64,000 nucleotides of DNA from Pseudomonas piscis (GTDB lineage Bacteria > Pseudomonadota > Gammaproteobacteria > Pseudomonadales > Pseudomonadaceae): positions 1,922,001 through 1,986,000 of the forward strand of contig NZ_WHUV01000001.1 of the NCBI RefSeq assembly GCF_009380155.1. The letters run 5' to 3'. A program made the position numbers and the translations under genes. The notes beneath the pieces were generated by a model. That model was not told the origin of the DNA, made no database searches, and was given only the letters and a program-made list of their open reading frames with translations. Shown one piece after another: positions 26,737-35,210 of this stretch. How positions within the stretch are numbered: position 1 is the stretch's first letter; every line of letters starts with the position of its first letter.

Positions 26737-27168
26737 TTAGAGCTTCATGCCCACCGCCAGCCGGTTGAAGGCATTCATCAGAGACACGGCCAGCGTCAGG
26801 TCGGAAATCTCGACGTTGCTCAGGTGTGCTTTCAGTGGTTCGTACAGTTCGTCCGGCGCGCCTTTGTCGTGGACGTAGGTGAGGGTTTCGGCCCAGGCCA
26901 GGGCGGCGCGTTCGCGGTCGTTGAACAGTTCGCTGACGCGCCAGCCGGCGAGGCAGTCCAATTTGTCTTGTGTCACTCCACTCTCGCGCAGGGTCTGCGA
27001 ATGCTTGCCCAGGCAGAACGAGCAGCCGTTGATCTGCGATACGCGCAAGTACACCAGTTCCAGCAAGGGCAAGCCGAGCGGGCTGGCGGCGAGCGCGGTG
27101 TTGGTGGCGAGCAGGCCTTGATAGGCGGCAGGCGACAGGGTGGCAAAGGGCAGTCTGAGTTGGCTCAT
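26737..27168 (-). CDS. carboxymuconolactone decarboxylase/AhpD-like protein, 143 aa
   Basis: Single CMD domain with the redox motif GCSFCLGKHSQTL (CxxC followed by His three residues on), the active site of AhpD-type alkylhydroperoxidases. Length is typical. It follows the azoreductase-like gene by 27 nt and the acetyltransferase gene further up, in one operon divergent from the MocR regulator. A role in peroxide or electrophile detoxification is inferred from the family and context. Confidence 0.9.
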   Translation of the reverse strand: MSQLRLPFATLSPAAYQGLLATNTALAASPLGLPLLELVYLRVSQINGCSFCLGKHSQTLRESGVTQDKLDCLAGWRVSELFNDRERAALAWAETLTYVHDKGAPDELYEPLKAHLSNVEISDLTLAVSLMNAFNRLAVGMKL

Positions 27169-27195
27169 GCTGAAACTCCGGTAGGGAAAAAGTGA

Positions 27196-27816
27196 TCAAG
27201 CACCCACAAGGGGGGTGAACAGGGGGTTGGAGAACAGTGCAGTGCGGGCTTCTTCGATGGTCTGTCGCACGGCGGCGTCCCCGAACACCAAGCCCTGGAG
27301 GTAGGTGAACTGCAGGTCGAACAGGCCGAGGGTGTTGAGTACGTGGCGCAGGTAAGGCGTCAGGAAGTCCGGTTGGCGTGCCCGTTCGCCCTGGTGAACG
27401 CCGCCGGAGCTCACCAGCACATGCACTGGGCGGTCCTTGAGCAGGCCGACCTTGCCCTCCGGGAGGGCGCTGAAGGTACGGTGAATGCGCAGAACATAAT
27501 CGACCCAGAGCTTGAGCGCGGCCGGCAGGGTGAAGTTGTGCATCGGAGTGGCAATGACCAGGGCATCGCTGCGCTCCAACTCACGAATCAACCGTTCGGA
27601 CACCTCGAACAGCGGCGCGTCGAAGGGCGTGGCGGTGGTCAGGGCGTGGGCGTAGTCCAGGCCCAGCGGTGGCAGCGGTTGCGCCGCCAGGTCGCGTTCG
27701 AGCAGTTCGAGGTACGGATAGCGTTGGCGCAGGGCGCTCGCCAGTTCCAGGGCCAGCTGGTGCCCGTGGGAACCCTGGCCGTGGGGGCTGGCGTTGATCA
27801 ACAGCAGGTTGTTCAT
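27196..27816 (-). CDS. FMN-dependent NAD(P)H oxidoreductase, AzoR-like, 206 aa
   Basis: Flavodoxin-like fold: LLLINASPHGQGSHGHQLALEL binds the FMN phosphate at the N-terminus. The central ATPMHNFTLPAALKLWVDYVLR and VLVSSGGVHQ match azobenzene/quinone reductases. Two-electron reduction of quinones or azo compounds is the family reaction. Its start overlaps the acetyltransferase stop (ATGA). Confidence 0.88.
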   Translation of the reverse strand: MNNLLLINASPHGQGSHGHQLALELASALRQRYPYLELLERDLAAQPLPPLGLDYAHALTTATPFDAPLFEVSERLIRELERSDALVIATPMHNFTLPAALKLWVDYVLRIHRTFSALPEGKVGLLKDRPVHVLVSSGGVHQGERARQPDFLTPYLRHVLNTLGLFDLQFTYLQGLVFGDAAVRQTIEEARTALFSNPLFTPLVGA

Positions 27817-28268
27817 GCCGGCTCCTCACCGCGCAGGCGCTGGGTGAAGTGCATGCCACGGGCCAGCAACCCCTGGCGAAAATAGAAGCGCTGGGCCAGG
27901 GGCATGTGCAGGCCGGTATCCAGCACAAAGTGCTCGCATTGACGTTGCACGGCTTCATCCCGCACGGCGCTCAACAGCCGGGCGCCCACGCCGCTGCGCT
28001 GAAGCTGTGGGCACACCACCAGGTCATCGACGTAGATGAAGTGCCCGTAGAGCAGGTTTTCCATTTCGCGGTAACCCGCCAGGCCGACGATGCGCTCAGC
28101 GTCCCACGCGGCGAGCAAGCGGTAGCCCTGCGCGGCCTGCCGAGCCAGTTGCGCGGTATAGGCCGCGGGGGTGGTGAGGTGTGGGCGCAGGACGCGCATC
28201 AAGTCGAAACTGGCGGCAAAGGCTTCTTCGCTGTCGAGGTGTTGAAGGGTGTAGGGCATGTTCGTCAT
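27813..28268 (-). CDS. GNAT-family N-acetyltransferase, about 151 aa
   Basis: The acetyl-CoA binding motif A is YVDDLVVCPQLQRSGVGARLLSAV (V/I-x-x-x-x-Q/R-x-x-G-x-G/A). The preceding strand VGLAGYREMENLLYGHF and the C-terminal QRFYFRQGLLARGMHF complete the GNAT fold. The start is ATG 28268, with ATG 28259 an alternative. First gene of the operon divergent from the MocR regulator. The acceptor is unknown. Confidence 0.85.
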   Translation of the reverse strand: MTNMPYTLQHLDSEEAFAASFDLMRVLRPHLTTPAAYTAQLARQAAQGYRLLAAWDAERIVGLAGYREMENLLYGHFIYVDDLVVCPQLQRSGVGARLLSAVRDEAVQRQCEHFVLDTGLHMPLAQRFYFRQGLLARGMHFTQRLRGEEPA

Positions 28269-28346
28269 CCACTGAAAAGAGATGACCCACCTTAGAAGGA
28301 CGATGGCTTAAGCTGTAGAGCCAAAAAGTGCATAAATGACTAGGCC

Positions 28347-29750
28347 ATGATGCTTGCATTCGAACTGGATCGCAGCCAGACGGCGCCGATCTATCGTCAG
28401 CTTTATCAACGGTTTCGCGAGTCCATCGCCGATGGCCGCCTGCGTCCGGGAGACCGCGTGCCAGCGGTGCGCGCCCTGGCGGCGGAACTGAACCTGGCGC
28501 GTGGCACCGTGGAGGCGGCCTACCAACTGCTGATGGGCGAGGGCTACCTGACGGCGCGCGGGGCCGCCGGGACCATTGTCACGCCGCAGCTGGCGCCGGT
28601 TGCCGCGCCCATGCCGCATGCCCCGGTGGCTGCCACGGCCTACCAGGCCACCCACGCCGGCACGCCGCCGCTGGCGCTGCAAATGGGCCTGCCGGCGCTG
28701 GATGCCTTTCCGCGCAAGCTCTGGACCCGCCTCGCGGGCCGGCAACTGCGCCAGGCGGGCACCGAAGGCTTCATCTATCCGGACTCGCGAGGCTATGCGC
28801 CGTTGCGGGCGGCCATTGCGTCCTACCTGGGGATTTCCCGGGGCATCAGCTGCCAGCCGGAGCAGATTTTCGTCTGCGCCGGCTACCGCGCCTGCCTCGA
28901 CCTGATCAGCCACACGCTGATGCGCAAAGGAGCCACCTGCTGGCTGGAAGAGCCCGGTTACTTCATGGCCCGGAGCGCACTGCTGGCGGCCGGCGCCCAG
29001 CTGGTGCCGGTGCCCGTGGACGATCAGGGCCTGGACGTCGCCCAAGGCATCGCCCGCGCGCCAGAGGCCGATTTTGCCGTGGTCACCCCGACCCACCAGA
29101 GCCCGCTGGGGGTCTCGCTGTCTCTGCCGCGGCGCCTGGCCCTGCTGGACTGGGCCAACCGCCAGGGCAGCTGGATCATCGAGGACGACTACGACAGCGA
29201 ATACCGCTACCAGGGCAAGCCCTTGCCGGCCCTCAAGAGCCTCGACCAGCAGGGCCGCGTGCTCTACACCGGCACCTTCAGCAAAGTGTTGTTTCCAGGG
29301 TTGCGCCTGGCCTACCTGGTGGTGCCCGCCGAACAGGCCCAGGCGTTCGCCCGGCAGGCGGATCGCTTGCACAATCACTGCCCGCAGTTGCTGCAGGCGA
29401 CGGTGGCGGCCTTTCTCAACGAGGGGCACTTTGCCCGGCACCTGAAGAAGATGCGTGGCCTGTATGCGCGTCGGCGGCAATGGCTGGTTGAGGCGTTGCG
29501 CCAGCAGTTGGCGGGGCGGTTGCAGATAGACCCGCAGGCGGGGGGCATGCATGTGGTGGCCGGCTTGGCGGAGGGGGACGATGTGCAGATTGCCCAGCGG
29601 GCCTGGACGCAGGGCATCGCTGTGGAGCCGCTGTCGCAGTGGTACCTGGGGGAGGGGGTTAGGCAGGGGTTGGTGATGGGGTTTACCAATGTGGGCAGTG
29701 CGGAGCAGGCGGTGGGCGTGGCGAGGCGGTTGGCTCAGGTCATCAGGTGA
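28347..29750 (+). CDS. MocR-family regulator (GntR HTH + aminotransferase-like), 467 aa
   Basis: The GntR winged helix (residues about 8-75) reads IYRQLYQRFRESIADGRLRPGDRVPAVRALAAELNLARGTVEAAY. The fold-type I aminotransferase domain (about 105-465) has the PLP-phosphate region, ESWLEEP-like CWLEEPGYFMAR, YDSEYRYQGKPLPALKSLD and the PLP Lys in YTGTFSKVLFPGLRLAYLV. MocR proteins use PLP or PLP-amino-acid adducts as effectors. It is divergent from the GNAT/AzoR/AhpD operon, its likely target. Confidence 0.93.
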   Translation: MMLAFELDRSQTAPIYRQLYQRFRESIADGRLRPGDRVPAVRALAAELNLARGTVEAAYQLLMGEGYLTARGAAGTIVTPQLAPVAAPMPHAPVAATAYQATHAGTPPLALQMGLPALDAFPRKLWTRLAGRQLRQAGTEGFIYPDSRGYAPLRAAIASYLGISRGISCQPEQIFVCAGYRACLDLISHTLMRKGATCWLEEPGYFMARSALLAAGAQLVPVPVDDQGLDVAQGIARAPEADFAVVTPTHQSPLGVSLSLPRRLALLDWANRQGSWIIEDDYDSEYRYQGKPLPALKSLDQQGRVLYTGTFSKVLFPGLRLAYLVVPAEQAQAFARQADRLHNHCPQLLQATVAAFLNEGHFARHLKKMRGLYARRRQWLVEALRQQLAGRLQIDPQAGGMHVVAGLAEGDDVQIAQRAWTQGIAVEPLSQWYLGEGVRQGLVMGFTNVGSAEQAVGVARRLAQVIR

Positions 29751-29819
29751 GAAGGGGTATGGCCGCTGAGGCTGGCGTCTCTGCTATGGCAGCCCCAGCC
29801 ATCTGGCAGGCCACCACCC

Positions 29820-29850
29820 CTGTGGCGAGGGAGCTTGCTCCCGCTGGGTT
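29820..29850 (+). repeat. REP-like palindromic element
   Basis: CTGTGGCGAGGGAGCTTGCT followed by CCCGCTGGG is the familiar Pseudomonas REP core. A reverse-orientation copy is at 41806-41826 and a palindromic version at 59334-59363. It lies between the MocR stop and the hicB stop. Confidence 0.7.
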
Positions 29851-29904
29851 GCGCAGCAAACACAACCGTCCTCACACCGCTTGGCCTATCCCCTGTAGCT
29901 GCTC

Positions 29905-30306
29905 TCAGCGCCCGAGCTTTTCCAGCGCGGCATCGGCCAGGAAGGACGACCGGCTCTTGATGTTGTGCTCGCGGACAAAGCGGTCGATCTGCTGAATCAC
30001 ATAACCGGGCAGGGTGACGTTGACCTTCTCGGTCTTGCCCAGGTACGGCGTGATGTCGATGTCCAGCATGCCCCAGCCCATGCCCGCGAAATCGGGGTTG
30101 GTGCGGTGCTTGTGGGTGGGCGAGGGCAGGGGAATGGCTTGCCCGGCGCGGGCCAGTTCTTCGAGCATGACGTGGACAATCTCGATGGCGGCGCTGTAGG
30201 CGCTCTCGAAGGTGTCGCCGGCGGTGACTGCGCCGGGGATGTCGGGAATCTGGATGCCGGTGGCGGTGTGTTCGTCGCCCCATTCGATGCAGATGGGATA
30301 TTGCAT
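29905..30306 (-). CDS. hicB: HicB antitoxin, 133 aa
   Basis: Start at ATG 30306 (MQYPICIEWGDEHTATGIQIPDIPG). The N-terminal HicB fold continues SAYSAAIEIVHVMLEELARAGQAIPLPSP. The C-terminal ribbon-helix-helix-type DNA-binding part is VNVTLPGYVIQQIDRFVREHNIKSRSSFLADAALEKL. It binds and inhibits HicA and represses the operon. Gene order toxin-antitoxin is standard for hicAB; the 35-nt gap is unremarkable. Confidence 0.93.
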   Translation of the reverse strand: MQYPICIEWGDEHTATGIQIPDIPGAVTAGDTFESAYSAAIEIVHVMLEELARAGQAIPLPSPTHKHRTNPDFAGMGWGMLDIDITPYLGKTEKVNVTLPGYVIQQIDRFVREHNIKSRSSFLADAALEKLGR

Positions 30307-30341
30307 GGGGATCTCCTCAATAGGTGTGAAGGGGGCAGGCG

Positions 30342-30530
30342 CTAAATCAGTCCGGCCAGTTTTCGGATGGCCCTGACCGTTCCCCGTGGCAGGTCCTTCT
30401 TCGGGTGAGGCACCGGAACGGTGTTGGGTCTGTAAGGATGCTTGAACAGATGGTGGCTTCCGGTTATCCGGTCCAGTATCCATCCTGCGGCTTCAAGCTC
30501 CTTGATTAGCTGTCTGCTTTGCACCTCCAT
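30342..30530 (-). CDS. hicA: HicA toxin, mRNA interferase, 62 aa
   Basis: Short double-stranded-RNA-binding-like fold: SRQLIKELEAAGWILDRITGSHHLFKHP, with the catalytic His in GSHHLF and the conserved VPVPHPKKDLPRGTVRAIRKLAGL. Length (about 60 aa) and sequence are typical. It cleaves mRNA when free of HicB. Located just before the accessory region that begins at 30.5 kb. Confidence 0.94.
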   Translation of the reverse strand: MEVQSRQLIKELEAAGWILDRITGSHHLFKHPYRPNTVPVPHPKKDLPRGTVRAIRKLAGLI

Positions 30531-30667
30531 CTCCTTGTCGGGGTGAGAGGTGCTTTATAACTCCAGGCGCATAGTAACGCAGGTTGAATTGTGTGTCTGG
30601 AGTTATGTATCGGGGCGTGTCGTTCGGGGGTGGTTTTTGGCCTTGGACGGTGGGGCAGGCCGTTCAG

Positions 30668-30772
30668 GGAGGCTTGGGTGTCGAGGTAGAAAATGGCGCC
30701 GTCATCGCATCCTGTCGCGGGCACCGGATCGGCGGCTGCGAAGGTGTTGTGGACGCTGATGCGAACGGCCAA
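30668..30772 (-). pseudogene. 5' fragment of the 93-aa family found intact at 36107-36388
   Basis: On the minus strand the reading DDGAIFYLDTQASLNGLPHR matches the intact protein's ANQAVFYLDTQASLSDL, then diverges. The bases upstream (30749-30800, GGACGCTGATGCG and GGCCAAGGT) also match those upstream of the intact copy (36561-36602), though about 170 bp including the original start have been lost. The 30531-30905 gap contains nothing else recognisable. Confidence 0.55.
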
Positions 30773-30905
30773 GGTTCTCGCGGATGTTGCTGCGAAGGGG
30801 AATTACCGGGGCGGGGAGTGGGAACGGCCACGGTGGATTGGAGGGGATGTTTGAGGGGGGCGTCAGCGATCCACAAACTCAGCTGTTTTATGAAGTGCGA
30901 AGACG

Positions 30906-31166
30906 TCAGGTATTCGAGTCGGGCACCTGCTCCGCATGTGCCCTTGACCCGAACAACCGGTCGGCTAGCTGTCGACCTCGCTCCAGTCCTTGCGCCGTCA
31001 ACCAGATGGATTTGTTTCTGTTGACTGGATCACTGATGAAACCCTGCTCATGCAGTCGATTCATGATCTGGAAGTCGAACCCTTTCCACGTATTACCTTG
31101 GTCGCGGCTGTAGGCTGCCAACAGGGCAAGCACTGCGTCTTCGATCAGCCTCTCGTCGTATTCCAT
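30906..31166 (-). CDS. DUF6429-family protein, 86 aa
   Basis: Start at ATG 31166 (MEYDERLIEDAVLALLAAYS) with GGAGT a few bases upstream. The core GNTWKGFDFQIMNRLHEQGFISDPVNRNKSIWLTAQG looks like a small winged-helix and matches, as far as I recall, DUF6429. Function is unknown. Its leader GAGTAACGACCATG is nearly identical to that of the 93-aa gene at 36107-36388, implying a shared origin for this initiation region. Confidence 0.8.
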   Translation of the reverse strand: MEYDERLIEDAVLALLAAYSRDQGNTWKGFDFQIMNRLHEQGFISDPVNRNKSIWLTAQGLERGRQLADRLFGSRAHAEQVPDSNT

Positions 31167-31240
31167 GGTCGTTACTCCGCTTTTGTTCTTCAAACGCTCG
31201 GAAAATCTCCGCCATTCTTAAGATAGCTGACCGTCGAAAC

Positions 31241-31299
31241 CTGTAGCCGCTGTCGAGCGCAGCGAGGCTGCGTACGAGGACGCAGTCCTCGCCAAACCT
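31241..31299 (+). repeat. dispersed GTAGCCGCTGT-type repeat, copy 3
   Basis: CTGTAGCCGCTGTCGAGCGC and following GAGGCTGCGTACGAGGACGC; close to 26221-26283. It lies between the DUF6429 gene and a copy of the large structured repeat. Confidence 0.65.
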
Positions 31300-31321
31300 C
31301 ACCTGGCCCATACGGTTCTGC

Positions 31322-31612
31322 GTGCATATCCGTTGCTGCGGTCACGGCCTCTATCGGTTCCGCTCTTACAGCGGGTCACTTTGGAAAAGCCCCAAAGTAA
31401 CCAAAGGGCTTCTGCCCCCGCATCCGGCGCCTCGCTAGTGCTCGGCGTTCCCTCACTCCGGCATTGCTCCGGGGGCCCGCCGCCACAGGCCATCCATGGC
31501 CTGACGGCGGCTAGCTCGGCATCCATGCCGAGCTGCCCCCTACGCAACGCCTGCGTTCGGCCTCCTGAAGGGGCAGGTGGATCAAGATCAAAAGCCAAAG
31601 CCAGATCAAAGG
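31322..31612 (+). repeat. structured dispersed repeat, copy 2 (type B)
   Basis: Starts GTGCATATCCGTTGCTGCGG. Helices: CCGCT-cttac-AGCGG; ACTTTGG/CCAAAGT; outer stem GGGGGC/GCCCCC; inner GCCGCC...GGCGGC with CAGGCCAT/ATGGCCTG; and AGCTCGGCAT/ATGCCGAGCT. Together with the following gene fragment it forms a direct repeat of 35759-36288. Confidence 0.88.
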
Positions 31613-31661
31613 CCGAATCAAAGCCAAGCGCGTTTTACGCGCTTGTTGAATGGGGTGGCGC

Positions 31662-31843
31662 TCAGCTCTCCAGCGCCGTGCGCCACTGAATCACCTCCAG
31701 CACCGCGCAACCCTCCCGGGTGAGCAGATGCACCCCTCGGGTGACCCGCGTCAGGTCGCAGTCGGCAATGTCTTTCAGGTTAAGCGTGGACAGCGTGTCC
31801 ATCAGATCCCGCACCACGGTGAAACGATGGGCCGCACTGTTGG
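31662..31843 (-). pseudogene. 3' fragment of the 93-aa family, truncated beside hxsA
   Basis: Nearly identical to bases 36107-36288, the last two thirds of the intact gene (encoding about AAHRFTVVRDLMDTLSTLN onward to the stop). The match ends at 31843, four bases from the hxsA stop codon (31847-31849), so this junction is where the HXS segment meets the duplicated DNA. No start codon remains. Confidence 0.85.
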
Positions 31844-31846
31844 TAC

Positions 31847-32476
31847 CTAAGGAATACGAATGCCCAATGCGTTTAATGTTGGTGTGTCCATCTGCCCGTT
31901 CACGGTCAGGCCGTTGTCTGTTTGAAAAGACATCAGCGCTCCTCGAGTCCCTTTGCCCATCACTCCATCGATTGCTCCTTGGTAGTACCTGCGCACCATT
32001 AAGGCCGTTTGCACTCGTATGACCAGGTTGCTTTTCTGTACTTCGCTAGGTCGTGTTCGAGTAGTCGTTGAGGTCGTGCCTGTCGATGTACCTGATGATT
32101 GGTAAAAAGAGTTGCTGGTTGATGAGCCGGAAGAGCTGCTTGAGCCGTAATTCGAGCTGCTTGGTGTGTTGTAGCTGCGAGTGCTCGTGGCAGGAGGGTT
32201 GTAGTAGCGAGGCGCGCTATAGCCACTTGATCCACTGTAATGAGAGCTATGGGAGCTGTGCGAGCGGTGTGAACTATGCGAGCGGTGAGCTGCGTACATA
32301 TTGGTCGCATCAGGGGCATTGAGCGTGTCGGCAAAGACTGGTGGCTGACTCTTCTCCCGTGGCTCCCAATTTGCATCGGCAAGTGGCATTGGGTTGGCCT
32401 GGGCAAGGTTGATACTTGCGACCGGCAACAGGGTCATGCCCCCAATCAGGATTTTCCAGCGATCAAGCAGTTTCAC
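31847..32476 (-). CDS. hxsA: HxsA: secreted His-Xaa-Ser repeat protein with peptidoglycan-binding domain, 209 aa
   Basis: GTG start at 32476 overlaps the hxsC stop (GTGA). The Sec signal peptide (residues 1-27) ends ...SINLAQA. Residues 64-81 are six uninterrupted His-x-Ser triplets: HRS, HSS, HRS, HSS, HSS, HYS. A Ser/Tyr/Thr-rich linker (82-145) follows. A PG_binding_1-like domain ends the protein (about 152-205: LVIRVQTALMVRRYYQGAIDG, then GALMSFQTDNGL). In the HXS families defined by genome comparison this is the presumed substrate of the radical SAM proteins HxsB and HxsC. Export and cell-wall attachment are inferred from the signal and domain. Base composition is less GC-rich than the flanking chromosome. 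Confidence 0.9.
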   Translation of the reverse strand: MKLLDRWKILIGGMTLLPVASINLAQANPMPLADANWEPREKSQPPVFADTLNAPDATNMYAAHRSHSSHRSHSSHSSHYSGSSGYSAPRYYNPPATSTRSYNTPSSSNYGSSSSSGSSTSNSFYQSSGTSTGTTSTTTRTRPSEVQKSNLVIRVQTALMVRRYYQGAIDGVMGKGTRGALMSFQTDNGLTVNGQMDTPTLNALGIRIP

Positions 32477-33702
32477 TGTGCGCTCCTTGCGTAGGCATTG
32501 AATGCCTCAGTTGATAGTTTTTTTATCCCACGGCTTTGCCAGCGCGCGGTATGAGATTTGAAAAAGCCCGAGCATTGATGAGCTGCGGCGCATTGTTGGC
32601 AGGTGTCGATGAACAGATTCTTCCAGTCTGAGATGCTCTGGCGTGCAAAGCGTGAGAGATGCGCAGGCACCAGGCACAGAGGGAGGTTATAGATTGAGAC
32701 CGGCAATCCTCGGTTGTGCAGAAAGTAGATGGCCTGACTTAGCGACTCTTGGTAATCCAGAGGATCAATCCACAGCTCCTCATAATGCTTTCGTGCTAAG
32801 CCAGTACTCTCTATACCCATCAGTGCAATATGTCGTACGAAGGGCAAATTACGGAAAATGTAGTGAGCGAGCTCTGGAAGTCGTGGTGTGGTCAGTCGGT
32901 TGAGGACGACGCGAATCTCGATGATCTGGTTGGCTCGAGCGAGGTTGTACAGCCCTTGGAGTGTTTCGCTGAAGGCCCCTGGCGCCTGCACTACGTGGTC
33001 ATGATCTCTTGCGTTGTCGGCATACAGCGGGATGCCCCAACTTAGTTGCGGATGCTGGATATGAGCAAGTGACTCGGTCCAACTCGGATCCTTGAACAGC
33101 CGGCCATTGCTCAATACATGAATAGACTTTTGACGAAGCACAGTTTTGCACTTGGCTAAGATTTCCAACAAACCATCGCGGTAGAGTGTGGGCTCCCCGC
33201 CGCTGATGCCTAGGTTCTCTTCACCAGGATCCATTAGATCGATCAGACGAAGGTTCTCCTCAATGTGCCAACGATCATCAATATCCTTAGGTGGTTGGGA
33301 ACACATCAAGCAGAGGCTGTTGCAACGATCAGTCATGAACAGCAGGTTACTGTCGGAGCCGCGTCGATAGAGAACTCGGACGATCGGGCTTCCAGGTGTT
33401 ATGGCAATTACGTCACCAGGGCGAACGACATCTGGATCTTTTGGGGAGTGAAGTTGCAGCTTGCCTACCTCTGCATTCCCGCTAAGTTGTTCCGGAGTAA
33501 GGAAGCCTCCAACGGGTAGTGATAGTAAGCGCGGGTTACGTTGAAGCTCGGCATCTGGCAGCCACAGTATTAGGTCGTCAAAGCTCACGTCCCCAGCGCA
33601 GATGGATATGCCTTGTTCAATGAGTTCGTCCACGGTGACGACCTTCAACAGCTTAGGTTCAATTAGATGCTGGATCTCGAAATGGGTATCTTTTCTTAGC
33701 AT
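32473..33702 (-). CDS. hxsC: HxsC: radical SAM protein of the HXS system, 409 aa
   Basis: Radical SAM [4Fe-4S] motif CNSLCLMC (CxxxCxxC) at about residues 127-134, with GEENLGISGGEPTLYRDGLL (GGEP SAM-binding motif) following. A C-terminal Cys cluster (DTCQQCAAAHQCSGFF) may hold an auxiliary cluster. The about 100-residue N-terminal part before the radical SAM core is typical of HxsC. It is thought to modify HxsA together with HxsB; the chemistry is not known to me. The hxsB stop is 5 nt upstream and its own stop overlaps the hxsA start. Confidence 0.9.
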   Translation of the reverse strand: MLRKDTHFEIQHLIEPKLLKVVTVDELIEQGISICAGDVSFDDLILWLPDAELQRNPRLLSLPVGGFLTPEQLSGNAEVGKLQLHSPKDPDVVRPGDVIAITPGSPIVRVLYRRGSDSNLLFMTDRCNSLCLMCSQPPKDIDDRWHIEENLRLIDLMDPGEENLGISGGEPTLYRDGLLEILAKCKTVLRQKSIHVLSNGRLFKDPSWTESLAHIQHPQLSWGIPLYADNARDHDHVVQAPGAFSETLQGLYNLARANQIIEIRVVLNRLTTPRLPELAHYIFRNLPFVRHIALMGIESTGLARKHYEELWIDPLDYQESLSQAIYFLHNRGLPVSIYNLPLCLVPAHLSRFARQSISDWKNLFIDTCQQCAAAHQCSGFFKSHTARWQSRGIKKLSTEAFNAYARSAQ

Positions 33703-33707
33703 CGTTC

Positions 33708-35210
33708 CTACCCTCGATACCCAGGGAAGAGGACTTCGGAGTAGGCGCGACGATTTAGCCAGGAAAGCAAGACGCGTTGGATATCATCGTCGCCATCTCT
33801 CAATAGTTCGAATAGATGTTGAAGTAGTCCTAGATTTTTCTTACAGAAGCTACTGAAGGCACGGTGACCAATCGGATCGCCTTGGCGTGCGAAGTGTTCC
33901 ACAGGGTCGGCGCCGCAATAGGGGACGAGTGCGCAATCCACGCAGCCCGGTAGTGTTTCGGCAACACCACTTGTTAGTAATGCCTCCATGACTGGTGAGC
34001 GTAGTAGCTCGGCTAACGGCTGATGCACGCTGCCCAAACGCAAACCATCCTCACCCATTTCCAGCAACATTCTTGCTTCGTCAGATGGGTACACGTAGCC
34101 ATCGTAGTTATAAACCAAGGCTGCGGTGCCGGCACCGGCAGGTGAGCGCAGATCGACATAGCCAGATGAGAAAGGCGTGAGGATGTTCTTTAGTAGTAGA
34201 CTTGCGTAGCTCTCTGATAAGTACACACCTTGTTGATTGATCTCCAGCAGGTAAGCCAGCGCTTCCTTGTAGAACGCCAAATAACGTTCCATCGAGTAAT
34301 CCAGCCGTTGTGCACCCTTCGAGGCGAAACCGTAGGGACTTAAGGGGCGAAGGGAGATACTGGAAAACCCCTGGGCTACATACTCGTCGATGATCGCTCT
34401 TGGTTGCTCAAGGCTCTTGGCCGTTAACGTCGTTAGAGCCGAGACAGCTTCATGGCCTAGGTGTTCGCGGACGCGACGAATGCCGTCGAGGGTTCGTTCA
34501 TAAGAGTCTCGGGAGGGAGTGGGGCGGTTAGCGTTGTGTAATGACGCTGGCCCATCGAGCGAAGTAGAAAACTGGATGTGATGCTTCTTGGCGAAGACGA
34601 TAACTTCTTCGGTCAAGTGATGGAGTGTGGTTGTGATGACGAATTGGATATCGCGCTGTTCCACGACGTTCCGTTCCACTATCCATTCGATGATCTGGCG
34701 GACGCGTTCAAAGGCCAATAGAGGTTCGCCACCTTGGAACTCTACCGTGAGGGCTCGAGCGTTCGACTCGAACATGCGGTCTACGGCAGCACGTGCATCT
34801 GCTTCGGAAAGGTCATGTCCAGAGCCACCTAAAGGTGCACGTGATACTTGGCAATACTGACATGTATGGTTGCAACGCAGAGTCACCACAAACAGGTGTA
34901 ATGCAGGACCTTGTAGGAGGAAGTCTTTCCGACTGCGGTACTGCGCCGCCATCTCCGGAATTGGATCGTGTTGATCTGGCTCGTAAATAAAATGACGAGC
35001 GAGTAGATCCTTGTATAGAGAGGTTCCTGGCTGTACGCGCTTAAAACTTAGATCTCGAAGTTGTGGATCGGTGACATGGAGGTACTCGCCTGTTTCGGAA
35101 GTAAGCAGAATGTCCCGTTCATTTCCCGAGTTCATACGCATGAAGCGAAATGGCAGGAGGCGATAACCTTGGGTTTCGGTGGCTATCAAGGTCACTGAGG
35201 CAACCCACAT
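33708..35210 (-). CDS. hxsB: HxsB: radical SAM/SPASM maturase of the HXS system, about 500 aa
   Basis: The radical SAM motif CNHTCQYC (CxxxCxxC) lies near residues 113-120, followed by VEFQGGEPLLAFERV (GGEP). The C-terminal SPASM-type Cys set is CVDCALVPYCGADPVEH, then SSFCKKN. The N-terminal 100 residues (ETGEYLHVTDPQLRDL) resemble a peptide-recognition region. Start: ATG 35210 overlaps hxsD by 19 nt; a GTG at 35195 would give the 4-nt GTGA overlap also seen at hxsC/hxsA and may be the real start. Maturase of HxsA by family. Confidence 0.9.
   Translation of the reverse strand: MWVASVTLIATETQGYRLLPFRFMRMNSGNERDILLTSETGEYLHVTDPQLRDLSFKRVQPGTSLYKDLLARHFIYEPDQHDPIPEMAAQYRSRKDFLLQGPALHLFVVTLRCNHTCQYCQVSRAPLGGSGHDLSEADARAAVDRMFESNARALTVEFQGGEPLLAFERVRQIIEWIVERNVVEQRDIQFVITTTLHHLTEEVIVFAKKHHIQFSTSLDGPASLHNANRPTPSRDSYERTLDGIRRVREHLGHEAVSALTTLTAKSLEQPRAIIDEYVAQGFSSISLRPLSPYGFASKGAQRLDYSMERYLAFYKEALAYLLEINQQGVYLSESYASLLLKNILTPFSSGYVDLRSPAGAGTAALVYNYDGYVYPSDEARMLLEMGEDGLRLGSVHQPLAELLRSPVMEALLTSGVAETLPGCVDCALVPYCGADPVEHFARQGDPIGHRAFSSFCKKNLGLLQHLFELLRDGDDDIQRVLLSWLNRRAYSEVLFPGYRG

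Noticed and set aside
32234..32287. DNA-level tandem repeat or CRISPR in hxsA
   Set aside because: The repeats are codons for His-x-Ser triplets within an intact gene.
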